From: Strongyloides papillosus
Taxonomy: Eukaryota > Nematoda > Chromadorea > Rhabditida > Strongyloididae
Assembly: GCA_005656395.1 (NCBI GenBank)
Contig: SRSI01000050.1
Span: 2,790,001 to 2,854,000 of the forward strand
Direction of reading: 5' to 3'
Length of the DNA: 64,000 nt
Positions 36,697 to 48,060 of this stretch are shown one piece after another (the first letter of the stretch is position 1; every line of letters starts with the position of its first letter). Below the pieces are notes generated by a model. It saw nothing but the letters and a program-made list of their open reading frames with translations. It had not been told where the DNA came from and searched no databases. The translations under genes and the position numbers were made by a program.

Positions 36697-37076
36697 ATAT
36701 CTTTTTGTTTTTTTCAACTAGAAATTGATAACAAATCAATTCTTATCAACATCTCGCTCTTTTTACTATTTTGTATACTTTTTTCGTACTCTACTATGCA
36801 CGGAAAAGTAGATTATCCTCTACATTATAAATATCTAATCAGACATTTTAATAACATTAATCTTAAGAATTTGACAATCACAATTTTTGCATAAAATTGC
36901 GGTTATCAATAAAATTTAAATATAAACATCAAAATTTTGAATTTTTCTGTAATATATTCTAAATAACAGAGCATAAAAGAATATTATTTTTGATAGAAAA
37001 AAATTCATATTGACATCAGTTTTCACTCTTTCTGCAGAAAAAGGAAAGAACAAAAGAAAGTTTGATACTTCAAGTA
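36697..37076. other. Intergenic, upstream of PPP phosphatase
   Basis: AT-rich sequence with no gene. A TTTCTGCAG acceptor-like site at about 37030-37038, some 40 nt before the ATG, could be a trans-splice or 5' UTR acceptor. Confidence 0.4.
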
Positions 37077-38921
37077 ATGAAGCGTAACAAAGGACTTAGT
37101 GGTGGTGGAAGAAAATTTCATGATAAAGCTCGGTCTCTACCTTCTCATAAAAATTGTAAAGATGCCAAACAAAAGGAGATTCATGTACCAAAATCTTCAG
37201 GAAGCAATCCAGGCAAAGACAGCAAGAAAAAAAGCTTCTCAAAAGAAATATTAAGAATGGAAGAGACTCAAAAAGAAGTTGAATCAATTTATCCAATAAA
37301 AAATGTCTCCCAAAGTCAATTGAAAAGATTATCAGAGTTTACAAAGAAATGTGGTGACTGTAAGGACGGTGATAAGTCACAAAATTATTACAAAACATTA
37401 CTTATATCATATCTTGATTTGATAATTGAGAATTATGATGGTGGGTGTTGTACATTTAATGCTTCAAAATTAGTTACATTACCAATCTTTAACGATGTAT
37501 GTCATAGAGTTTCGGAGATATTCTCATCTGAGTCAACATTATTAATGATAAACAGTGAAACAAAAAATGAAAACTTCTTGATTCTCTCAGATTTACATGG
37601 CTGTTTTGATGTCCTTGTTTATAATTTCAACTTTAATTATTGTATACCGAAAAATAAGGTAATTATTCTTGGAGATTATGTTGATAAGGGTCCTGATGAT
37701 GCTTTTATGTGTTTTTTGCTGTTCTTATTAAAAATATGTTGGCCTGATAAGATCTTTTTATTGAAAGGTAATCATGAAGTACGGGATATGAATAGGCAGA
37801 AGAAGTTTCCTAATAATTGTGGCAATTTACTTGGAGATCCAAACACATTTTATCTATACAATTTTGTTTTTGAAAGAATGCCATTAGCTGCAATATGGAA
37901 TAATACTGTTTACCTTGCTCATGGAGGGATTTCACAATGGATGAATGGTAGAGAGGATATTAACAGCATTAAAAGACCATTAAAGTTAAATAGGACACTT
38001 AAAACAAGACTCCTTATCACCGATATCCTATGGTCTGATCCATACAGGAAAACTTATAACAAAAAGGACAATTTCTCAAAGTTTTTTGCCCCCTCCAAGA
38101 GGGGTTGTGGGTATGCATACAGTAAGGAAGGCTTGGAAAATATTATGAAGTATATTAATGTATCAAAGATAATTCGTGGCCATCAAACATCTAATGAAGG
38201 ATTTGTTGAGGAATATAAAAACATTTGCTACACCGTTCATAGCAAACCAAGTTCCTGTACCACAACAGCCTATGGATCTGCCTGTCAATTATCATTAGAT
38301 GCCAACAATAATGCAGTAGTTAAACAATTAAAGTACAAACTTGACATGGATAAGAATGTTATCATAAAAGCACTTGAAAAATTTAAAAATCTATGGAAAA
38401 ACAGTAAAGTTTCACCGTATACATTTAAACAAAAATGTCCATACTGTCTAGATAAGGAGGAATACCATAATGAATTAGGGTGCCAAGAAAGAATCTTAGT
38501 AACACATGCTCAAATAATGATGTGGATGTCAAATTACAAAACATCTACAACGACCGAATTGATCTTAGGCTCAAAAGTGAATAAAAAACTTAAGAATCTC
38601 ACTAGATTATTATCAAGATTTCCTGTGTATTTGGATTTTTGTGTTTGGTCCAAGATTGGGACAAGTATAAGGCCAATAAACGTTATTGATGATAAAGAAA
38701 ACGAGCTAGTTGAAGCAATCTTGAAAAAAATTGAAAAACTGGAGGATAAAAGTATCATAAAAAGTAATCCAAAATTAACAGTTGATGTTTTACCATTTTT
38801 GTTATTGAATCAGAGTGAGATCCGGAAAAGAAAAAATTACAATTTCACATCAGATGATGAGGAGGATGACGAGGAGACATTTGACGAGAAGGATGATTCG
38901 GAGGAAGATGATGCTTCCTGA
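37077..38921 (+). CDS. Divergent PPP-family serine/threonine phosphatase
   Basis: 614 residues from the ATG at 37077, single exon. The catalytic core begins near residue 165 with metal-binding motifs in order: SDLHG (171-175), GDYVDKG (199-205), GNHE (231-234), an AHGG histidine and RGHQ. All six expected metal ligands appear present. Two normally invariant positions differ: GD becomes SD in the first motif and the Arg of GDYVDRG becomes Lys. The SAPNYC loop near the PP1 C-terminal groove is replaced by SKPSSC. A Lys-rich N-terminal extension of about 110 residues and an acidic C-terminal tail flank the core. This is likely a nematode-lineage PP1-like enzyme; activity is uncertain because of the substitutions. 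Confidence 0.85.
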   Translation: MKRNKGLSGGGRKFHDKARSLPSHKNCKDAKQKEIHVPKSSGSNPGKDSKKKSFSKEILRMEETQKEVESIYPIKNVSQSQLKRLSEFTKKCGDCKDGDKSQNYYKTLLISYLDLIIENYDGGCCTFNASKLVTLPIFNDVCHRVSEIFSSESTLLMINSETKNENFLILSDLHGCFDVLVYNFNFNYCIPKNKVIILGDYVDKGPDDAFMCFLLFLLKICWPDKIFLLKGNHEVRDMNRQKKFPNNCGNLLGDPNTFYLYNFVFERMPLAAIWNNTVYLAHGGISQWMNGREDINSIKRPLKLNRTLKTRLLITDILWSDPYRKTYNKKDNFSKFFAPSKRGCGYAYSKEGLENIMKYINVSKIIRGHQTSNEGFVEEYKNICYTVHSKPSSCTTTAYGSACQLSLDANNNAVVKQLKYKLDMDKNVIIKALEKFKNLWKNSKVSPYTFKQKCPYCLDKEEYHNELGCQERILVTHAQIMMWMSNYKTSTTTELILGSKVNKKLKNLTRLLSRFPVYLDFCVWSKIGTSIRPINVIDDKENELVEAILKKIEKLEDKSIIKSNPKLTVDVLPFLLLNQSEIRKRKNYNFTSDDEEDDEETFDEKDDSEEDDAS

Positions 38922-39504
38922 TGAAGGAGAGATATTTGTAAAATCAATAATAACCAATATAATTTTTATAATTTAAATTTCTAACACTTTAAAATGATAA
39001 GATATTGTAGTAAACAGTTTATTTTAATATAAACAATAAAATTTTATACGAAATAATGTGTAGATTATAGATAAATTAAACTTTTATGCGGTGATCAACT
39101 GATCAATGATAGAAATTAAAGGAATACTTGAAAGTTAATTACTTACCATTGATGTTACAAGGATACAAAGATGTTTTTATCACTTTGGCGTAAACAAATT
39201 ACTTTTGCTCGAAAAAAAAATTTACTTTGATACTATCTAGAAATTGTAATTTTATCGTTAATCAAAAATCAAAGGGAATTATAATTTTTGCACGAAAAAA
39301 AAAATTAAAACAATCTATTAAAATTTTTATAGTTAATTCGAAGTGTAAATATTATTTCACAAAGTAAAAGGATGTATAAAATATTGTGTAAAAGAAGTTG
39401 TGTAAAGTATATCCACGTAGACCTTGAAAAAAATAGTTTAATTAATGAAAAGGCATTCAAGAGAATATTAAACGAATCCAGTTTGTTAAGGTCGTTCAAA
39501 CATC
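38922..39504. other. Intergenic, collagen upstream region
   Basis: AT-rich sequence without genes. The proximal part leads into the collagen TATA box. A minus-strand frame of 64 codons (39305-39499) has no supporting feature. Confidence 0.4.
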
Positions 39505-39512
39505 TATAAAAG
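39505..39512 (+). promoter_or_regulatory. TATA box of collagen gene
   Basis: TATAAAAG lies 42 bp before the collagen ATG. Strong TATA boxes are common in nematode cuticle collagen genes. Confidence 0.7.
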
Positions 39513-39546
39513 GTAAGATGAAAATTAAATTTTTACCAAACTAAAA

Positions 39547-40437
39547 ATGTTTGACGCTAAGATAGCTGTTGGTATTGCTGCTGCATGTTCTACTGTTGCC
39601 ATATTGGCTACAATCACTACTATTCCATCCCTCTACAATGAAATCAACGAACTCCGTGATTTCGTTTCCGATGGAGTACAAATCTTCCGTGCCGAGACTG
39701 ACTCAGCTTGGACTGAATTAATGGACATCCAAATCACCGTTACCCCACCATCAAAACCAAGAGAGAATCCATTCAACAGCATCTTCCGTCAAAAACGTCA
39801 AGACTTCAAAGGACTCCCAGCCTGGTGCCAATGCGAACCAACCAAACCAACTTGCCCACCAGGACCTCCAGGACCACCAGGACCAGCCGGAGAAGATGGT
39901 GCTCCAGGAGCCCCAGGACCAAACGGAGAGGACAACACCTCAACATACGCCCCAATTGTCTGCCCAGAAGTTGCTAGAGATTGTGTCAAATGCCCACAAG
40001 GACCACCAGGACCAGCCGGACCAGATGGTGCCCCAGGACCAGCTGGACCAAACGGAAACCCAGGAGCCGCCGGAGCCCCAGGAAAAGACGGACAACCAGG
40101 AGCACCAGGACCACAAGGAGATGCCGGAGCACCAGGTGCCCCAGGACAAGATGGACAACCAGGAGCCCCAGGAGCCAACGGAAAGAGAGGTAAAGGAAAA
40201 CCAGGTCCAAAAGGTCCAGCCGGAGCTCCAGGAGCCCCAGGAAACAATGGAGCTGATGGACAACCAGGTGCCCCAGGACAAGACGGACCAGCTGGACCAG
40301 CAGGACCAGCCGGAAACCCAGGAGCCCCAGGATCTGACGGTCAACCAGGAGCACCAGGAGGTCCAGGAATCCCAGGATCTGACGCCGCCTACTGCCCATG
40401 TCCTCCACGTAGTGCTGTTTTCTTATCAAGACACTAA
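39547..40437 (+). CDS. Cuticle collagen
   Basis: 296 residues. An N-terminal hydrophobic segment (about 6-28) acts as signal or anchor within the nematode cuticle collagen N-terminal domain. A subtilisin-type processing site RQKR lies at 81-84. Then come a short cysteine-bounded Gly-X-Y block, a second cysteine cluster, and a long interrupted Gly-X-Y domain ending in CPCPPR and a short tail. It forms part of the extracellular cuticle after secretion and trimerisation. Codon use is strongly biased to GGA and CCA, as in highly expressed genes. Long antisense frames here are artefacts of the repeats. Confidence 0.95.
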   Translation: MFDAKIAVGIAAACSTVAILATITTIPSLYNEINELRDFVSDGVQIFRAETDSAWTELMDIQITVTPPSKPRENPFNSIFRQKRQDFKGLPAWCQCEPTKPTCPPGPPGPPGPAGEDGAPGAPGPNGEDNTSTYAPIVCPEVARDCVKCPQGPPGPAGPDGAPGPAGPNGNPGAAGAPGKDGQPGAPGPQGDAGAPGAPGQDGQPGAPGANGKRGKGKPGPKGPAGAPGAPGNNGADGQPGAPGQDGPAGPAGPAGNPGAPGSDGQPGAPGGPGIPGSDAAYCPCPPRSAVFLSRH

Positions 40438-40606
40438 AAAGTTTCTTTTTGATTTGATTAAACTCTACTTTAATCTACTTCTATCAAATAAAAACAAATT
40501 TCATTATTTAACTTCTTTTTTTTGAATTTTATCTTATTTAAATTTTTATCATTTATCAGAGGGGAAAAAATGACATTTAGACGATTTTTTACTATTATCA
40601 CTTAAG

Positions 40607-41844
40607 ATGAATGCAGCAGCAAATGCAAATATAGTGAAAGAACACATAACATATATCAATAATTATTTAAGAGACACCAATTTTAAATATGAGGATTTCT
40701 GTGTTAATAAAGACAGCGTAAGTTTAAAAATAAGACCATTAAATAATTCCGCTTTTATCTTCAGTGTACGTTTAGCAAATTAGTATTGCACATTTTTGAG
40801 AGGCTTACCATTGATACTGCAACACAAGACTTAATCTTTGTTAAAACTTCAAATGTACCTGTAGATACGTTAAAAGCAACCAAATGTTTTTATATAGTAA
40901 AGAAAGTTCAAGCGATATTGAAGACAGGCTTGAAATGTGACAATACACCATTAAGGAGAGTCAGAAATCCTGATATCTTTCTTGTAAAGCAAACATTGGC
41001 ATACTTGAAAAAACTCACTATTGTTAGAAAGGCTATCCAAGAAGAGGTAATTCAAAGAAATAGGGAAATTAAGGAGAGGAACGAAGCATGGAAAGCAATG
41101 AAAGAGGAGAAAAGAAAGTTAGAGAAGGAATCAAACGATAATAACTACGGATTCGGCTCATTAGGGCACGATAAACTGTTTAGCGTTTTAGAGGAAATCT
41201 CTAAAAAGACTGAAGAGAATGAGGAATTACAATGGAGAATGAAGGACTCAAAAACGAAATAGAGATTATTAATGACGGGCTGAGGGATGCAAAACAACGA
41301 GATAAAGTACTGGATAAAGATTATCAACACATAAAAGAAGGATCCTCAATTACAGAAAATAAACTGATAAATAGCAGCCATTCTCTTAAGAATGAATATA
41401 ATGTAAAAAAAGGCATATTAGCTTCTAAGGAAGAACAAAAAAAAGATGTCCAGACTAAGATGGAAAGGCTATTGAAAGATTCAAATGATTTAAAGAATAT
41501 TGAAAAGTTTATTGATGAAAAAATTGTTGATATAAAAGGATGCAATGAACCGTTAGAGAATCTTGATAGATCAATAAAGGAGGAGTGCGAAAATATTGAG
41601 GAGAACATATCAAGATTTATTTACTACAGAAAATAAGATATTAAATGGAATGAGTACAGTTGAATTAGGTGAGAGAGATCCTACTAATGTTATCAGAAAT
41701 CTCTACCTACCAATGATACGTGAACGTATTAAGGAAGTTACAAAAAAGCTAGATGACATAGTGGCAAATAAAGAAAAAATATTCAAAAACAATTATGATT
41801 TAAGACCAAAAAGACTTCCAAGATCAAGAAGACAAATTAATTAA
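40607..41844 (+). pseudogene. Coiled-coil protein gene with two frame breaks
   Basis: Exon 1 (40607-40717) and exon 2 from 40765 join in frame across a 47-bp intron. The N-terminal part, about 110 residues, looks globular. It is followed by long charged heptad-like coiled coil. The reading continues in a second frame from about 41232 to about 41636, and in a third from about 41600 to 41844, each time with similar coiled-coil character and no splice signals at the junctions. Two one-base errors or mutations would explain this. The globular-head-plus-coil layout resembles kinetochore Ndc80/Nuf2 proteins, but I see no diagnostic motif. It is either a recent pseudogene or sequence error in a real gene. 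Confidence 0.5.
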
Positions 41845-41869
41845 AATAATTTATATATTATTAATAATA

Positions 41870-42707
41870 CTAATTAAACTCCTTATCAAATAAAGTTTTA
41901 CTTCTACTTTCTCTGACTGATTTGCTTTCAAAATTTGGTGGAACAACTGGTCCCATACCATGTCCATAAGAGATAACCAATGGATCACTACCGACATTAA
42001 CACCACCAGAAAGTGGAAATCTAACACCAACACCTCCTGGAGCCAATGGTAATGGGAAATCAATTCCACCATCAAACATGTAATCATCACCCGGTTCGAC
42101 ATCAACACCGAATGCAGCATTATGGACAAATGGATTACATAGTGGAGGTTTGCAACGGAGGGGAACAAAATTACCAGGAAGTACTGATACAGGAATTGAT
42201 GGTAACTCTTCTCTAGCTTTATTAAAGTTAGGATCTTTTGCTAGCGTTTCAATAGTTTCAGGGGACAATTTGAAGATATTTGTTGGCCTACCAAGAGCAC
42301 CAAAACCGACTCTTGTATTTGGTCTTCCGGTTCTAACAGCACCTCTATAATCCCACATACCCCAACCGAGGATTGGGACATTTAAGTTACCATCAACAGT
42401 GACTCTCCTTCCTGGATTAATATCTAACCCATTGTTGAATGTCGAGGTAAATGGAAATATTGGAGAGAGTGATGAAGCATCTCTACCGGGGTATGGATTG
42501 TAGAATGGAGGTAAATTGTAGTCTTCTTCTCTTTTCTGGAATGGTGCTGGATTCGGCGGAAATGCTTGCCTTTTATATCTTATTATTCCCTGATATGACA
42601 AGCACTCTTGAACAAAAAAACATATTTATTATCATCTACAAACACTTACCATTAAACAACACCAAAAATAGATAAATATAATTACTATAATACTTATTAA
42701 ATATCAT
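41870..42707 (-). CDS. Secreted Pro/Gly-rich nematode protein, unknown function
   Basis: Two exons, about 42707-42650 and 42606-41870, are joined across a 43-bp intron to give about 264 residues. Exon 1 encodes a hydrophobic leader, and the signal peptide probably ends at the exon 2 start. A KR dipeptide follows, a possible processing site. The body is rich in Pro, Gly and Asn, with a CKPPLC motif and no recognised domain. Such composition suggests an extracellular structural or cuticle-associated protein, which is inference. Its 3' end lies only about 25 bp from the converging coiled-coil gene. Confidence 0.65.
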
Positions 42708-42990
42708 TTAAATTATTATAAAATCTTTTTAAGTAAAAGTTAATACTTATATAGTAATTAATTTCATTTAACAATTAATATATTTAGAAAAGGTTCTATA
42801 AAATAAAGACAACCTGATTAGTTTAACATATGACATCCTGTTCATTATTTGGATGAAAATCTAATAATAGTTATAAAATATGGAAAAAAGGATATTGATA
42901 TAGAAGATACACTTTAAATTAGAAAGTATTAATAAAATTTAATTGGAAAGTCAATTTTTATTATCAATAAATTAATAAAACGATATTATT

Positions 42991-44538
42991 TTACATGTTA
43001 CAGTTATCATAATTGATGGTAAAAAATGGAGGGTTGGCAGAGTAACAAAATACCTGATTACGATAATCTAACGGAAATAAAATACTTTGCCCCTTTATAT
43101 ACTTATAAAAATTCCAGTAATTAGCTGTGGGTTTTTCTTTGATATTTCCAAGTTCTTTCAAATCTTTGTAAACCGTTGGTGAGTTAACCCGTAAATTGTA
43201 ATGCAGCATCTTGGGATGGATATCATCAATCTCCTGATTATTATTATTCCCACTAAATAACTCATTCTCCTCATACTCACCGAATTCCCTTTGTAGCGCC
43301 TCCATCTCGCTCCATAATGTACCGAGTTTTCGAGAGTTGTGCTTATTAAATATTATATTGTATATAGTTCGTACTTGAAAGTCTATATGTTTAAAGGTCT
43401 CATCTTGGTCCTCAAGACCAATGAAAAACAATGAATTAGGATACTTGTAGTGGATTAAATTTAAGATTAAATGTTGCAATTCTCTCTTTTTGGCTGCGTA
43501 CTTGAAATATTCCTCCTCCTCCAGGTAAGGGTAATTTAATTGGTGACCTGTAGCGGAAATAATCGTATCTAACTCAATTCCGTCACAGTCTTCATTTTTT
43601 CTGAATAATTTCTTACCCTCAAAATATATCTTGTATTCTGTTGCCTGGATATTGACAAATTCATCCGGAAATGTATTCTTTTTGAAACTTCTATGTAGAT
43701 ATGTCACGTCAAAAAAGTATATTTTATTAGCAATTCCTAGTAATGATTGTGATATCGATAGTATCTTATTTATATCATTACCAATAATACCAATATTTTG
43801 ATTTTTATAGCTTTGTGGATCCTTGAAATCATTTGAATGTATTAAATTCCCTCTATATGAGGTTAATACCTTTGGAATAAATGGAGTATCTTTTCTTCCA
43901 GAACATACTAATAGTATATCATATTTCAAGGTAATGTTATCATTCCCATTATTTATTGTAACAATCCAGTTAGTGTCTTCTTTGACATATTGAGCTTTGA
44001 CAACTTTGTGATTAAACTAAAATGATAGATAGAGGATATAATTTAAATAGAATATTTTAAATACGTAATAATAACAATCAAAATTTAAAAATCATATAAA
44101 TATTTAAGTCAATGACATTTTATTATTTAAATGACATATAAATAATAAAAAAGTTTTATAACCCACCTTGATAAGTGACTGTACATCATTTGCATAATCT
44201 TCTAAATAATCTAATATATTCTGTTGTGTTGGAAAACAATTTTTAACTCTAGTAAATGGGTGAGATGTAAACTGGACGACAACTGTCGGCATCGGTGATA
44301 CCTCACCATCGAAGACGTAACATTTCTCATCGTCAAGTCTCCTACTATTAAATAATTTATCTTTTGCTTCATATAAATCAACATGACAATTAGGAGATTT
44401 AGAAAAATGTTTCAGTGCACATACACCTCTGGCACCCCCACCGATGATACATATTCTTTTTTTAACGACTTCCTCCTTATTAAGACAATCCTCCTCCTCA
44501 TCATTTATCTCTTTAACTTCACCATCATTATGAATCAT
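42991..44538 (-). CDS. Flavin-containing monooxygenase-like protein
   Basis: Two exons, 44538-44167 and 44016-42991, join in phase across a 150-bp intron to 465 residues. Near residue 25 a Rossmann fingerprint (IIGGGARG) should bind FAD. A segment YRGNLIHSNDF fits the FMO signature FxGxxxHxxxF/Y. A later ATG box, ISATGH, also fits the family. The second nucleotide site, expected as GxGxS/G, reads GNDIN and looks degenerate, so NADPH use is doubtful. Family members oxygenate N or S atoms in small molecules. The upstream gap is unusually long and may contain its promoter far away. Confidence 0.8.
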
Positions 44539-45933
44539 CTTCTAATCTACAAAAAGAAATATAAATTAATTTCCATTAAATTATTCCAAAAATTAAGAGA
44601 AGTAACAAAAACTATAAAATTTTTATGTAGCATCAAAATACGACTAAAAGAAGCAATTAATACATAAACGAAAACCTCCATTAAACAAGCAAACCAAAAA
44701 TATATAGAACCTTAAAATTTTATATCTCTATAAATAGTTTTCTAAAATATAGGAATAAAAAAATATTATGTTCAATTATGTTCCTCCCTACTTTCTAATG
44801 CATGAGTAAATTGAAACTTTACATTTTAAAATACAATTTCAGTGTAAAGTTTTTCATATACTTTGGTCTGTTTAAATTTATGAGAGAAAAAATATAATTT
44901 TTTTTCTGCTAAATAATTTATTAATGCTTATTCTTAAATACCTCATTTTCTCAAAATATAATATTTACACATTATTTTCAATGTTTCTTAACAATGAAAA
45001 ACCTTGAAAATAATAGGAATTTTTACTACCAAAATATTTCACTCCCTATCGACAAAAGTTGTTATATCATAACTTTGATATAAACATTTATATATTTATA
45101 TTATTATTAATAAACAAAAATAAGAATTCAAAACCACTACAATACAAATCTTAGTACCTAATCACTCAAAAACATTTAATATTACTATATATTGTTAATA
45201 ATAAAGTACTATAATAATAATTTATTACTTCTATTATTATTAAAACATCATCTTCTACAGGTGGTGGTGTAGTACATTTATAAATAAATTTAAATGCTAA
45301 TATGTTACATTAACAGCTGCGCATCAAAGGTGGTGAAGACCAATTAGATGCATTTTCAATAACTAACTAAATTATAATCTATGGTAATTTTCATAAGATG
45401 TGCTTTATATAAATATTTTCCCTCATTATAATAATTATTATTTTTATAAATACTTTTAATAAGAACATCACCATCTATATTTATCTCAATAACGATATTT
45501 TTGTTTAGATAAACAAACTAAAGTATTGTTAAAAAAAGTAATGTTGGCAGAGTAATGTATTTAATTTTTTCTAAATTAGCTATACTATTACTAATTAAAA
45601 TTCCCCAATAAATGCATTTACCCATTAATCAAATCAAAAAAAGTTATAAAAAAACACTCATTCTAAATTTTATAACATTTCTTTTTATAAAAATCATTTC
45701 ACTAATAATAGAAATTTCTCCCAACTGGATAATTAAAATAATAATGATACATATGTGACAAGTTACCTTTCTAACACTACAATTACTATCATATAAATAG
45801 ATATATTTTTTCTACTCCTATTTTGTATTGATAACATTATTCCATAGTACAATCCATAGAAATTTCTATCAATTTTTCACTTTCTTTTCTATTATTAATT
45901 TATCAACAAAGTATAATAAAATAAAAATGATTG

Positions 45934-45936
<3 letters not shown>

Positions 45937-45974
<38 letters not shown>
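45937..45974. repeat. (AT)19 microsatellite
   Basis: 38 bp of uninterrupted AT dinucleotide. Likely length-variable. Confidence 0.9.
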
Positions 45975-45977
<3 letters not shown>

Positions 45978-47904
45978 GAAAATTTGGTTTATCATTGTCA
46001 TTCTTAAAAATATTATGGATATAATTATGTAGAAATACATTGATGATTCATGTTTTGGTGCATAACTTTTCTCTATCAAAACATTTTAGGGTTACTTTAC
46101 TAGTTATATAGGATAATTTAATTCTTAAATAAGTGCCTTTCCCCATACTACAATATAAATAAAGACAATTGGTCTTTATTTAAAAAAAAATAAATTAAAC
46201 TAAAAATAATCTAAAGCATTCTTAATTTTCCTATCAATTATTATAAGCACTTCAGTTGACCTTTGTTTATATATTTTCTAAAAATATACCTCTTCCTCAT
46301 TTATGTAAACACATGTACTACATCTGTTTTAATATTTTTCCTTTAATTAACTCTAAAAAATTTAATTTTTATTTCCTGCAAAATACACAAAAAAAAATCT
46401 ATTATCTTATGAGTAAACAAAATTAATCACAAAAGTTACCAACTCATCTTTAGATAACCCTTCTACTAATTAGAAACAAAAATTTTATAATTTCACAGTA
46501 ATATATACATATTTGATTTAGAATATTAAAAAATTAATGTTACATTTTTATGTTCTCCCATTTAAAAATCAATTATTCACATATATATGCATTTATATTC
46601 TTTAAACAAGTGATTATATTATATAATAAAACATCTTATATTTGTCAAAGTAAAGAAATTTAAAAAAAAAATTTTTCTTTTATTTTTTTTATTTTCCTAA
46701 CCTATTGTTAAAATAAAATAATATATTAGATAAATAATTTTGTATTGTGTATTAATTTATCTTTTATATATCCATTTCTACTATTCTTTCTACTTACATT
46801 TGTTGGAGAGATAAAAAAAAGTCATTAAGGATGAGAGTTTATCTATTCTTTTTTATTATAAAAAAAGGATTCCTAAGAATTACTATAGTAAACGTGATTC
46901 GAAGATTACCCTAAACCTAAAACTTTTTATTTTTTAATGTTTTATCTTTAATTTTAATAACAATTTCTTATCATTTATTCATCCTACAAATACACCCAGG
47001 GTTTCCCTTTCCTTTATTTTTCTGTACACTTGTCAAACCACATCAATTTTAAAAATTTAACTTTAATTGATTATAAGGAACAAAACTATACATATAAATA
47101 TATTCAAATATATATTTAAATTTAACCCCCCTCTTTATAAAGAGTATATATGCTTAATATGATATATAGGGAGGAAGAATAAAATAAGCCACATATCATT
47201 AACATATACTATATAAATTTTAACATTATAATGGATAACAAAACATCTTTGGAGGAAGAAACAAGCTTATCATATATTCCTAAGATTTATATTTACAATC
47301 AAAAGATATTTGTTCTTAAACATCTATTTATCATTTATCTCTAACAAATCATTATTACAACTTTTTCATATGATAATATAACTATTTTATATTCTCCTTC
47401 CTGTTACCCTTATAATTTCTGTTGATTCTACTCTAATTAATTAATAAAATGACATTTAAAAAAAGAAAAACTTTTTTGGTGAATGGTAAACAAATATATA
47501 CGTATGACAATTATGGAATTTTAATGTAATTAAAATATACATAATTTAATTTGCATGTCATTAGATGCCCCTACAACTTTTGATATTAAATTTGAGTAAT
47601 CCTCCCTTAATATAACATTTAATTTCTCCCTTATCAACTATTCGTACTTTGTTTACTACCATTACCAGTAGTAAAAAAGCCACTATCTTCAAACTGATAA
47701 TGAATTTTAATTTTATAGAAAATACCAAATAATTTTTTATATCATATCACTTCAAAGTATAAATATATAAAAATTAACAAAAATTATCATGTGATAGTCG
47801 TCTAGTGTGAAAACTGATGGAAAGTAATCAAACGTCTAAATAGTAAAAATAAAAAACATACATAACTGTAGTGTAGATATCTTTAAAATACTACTTTCTT
47901 CAAT

Positions 47905-48060
47905 TTGAATGGAATGTTTGGCGGTGGGGAATCCTTTATCCGGTAGGACGGAATATAGAAACTTGGTGGATGCGTCAAGAAAGGTGTCTGATAAGCTATT
48001 AAAAGTATTTATCATGAGCGTTATCTCATATGTGTGTGTTTTGAACAACCAGGTACACAG
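47905..48060. other. Compositional island with open frames on both strands
   Basis: About 150 bp that is markedly richer in G and C than the surrounding several kilobases. Open frames run through it on both strands, and a GTACAC donor-like site follows at the right edge. It could be a lone exon of a long transcript, an RNA gene or an old insertion. No homology was recognised. Confidence 0.35.

Noticed and set aside
36557..36739. Minus-strand open frame over the tRNA-Ala
   Set aside because: The tRNA explains the sequence; the frame has no independent support.
39798..40525. Long open frames on the antisense and alternate frames of the collagen gene
   Set aside because: They arise from the Gly-X-Y codon repeats and strong codon bias; the sense frame has all cuticle collagen features.
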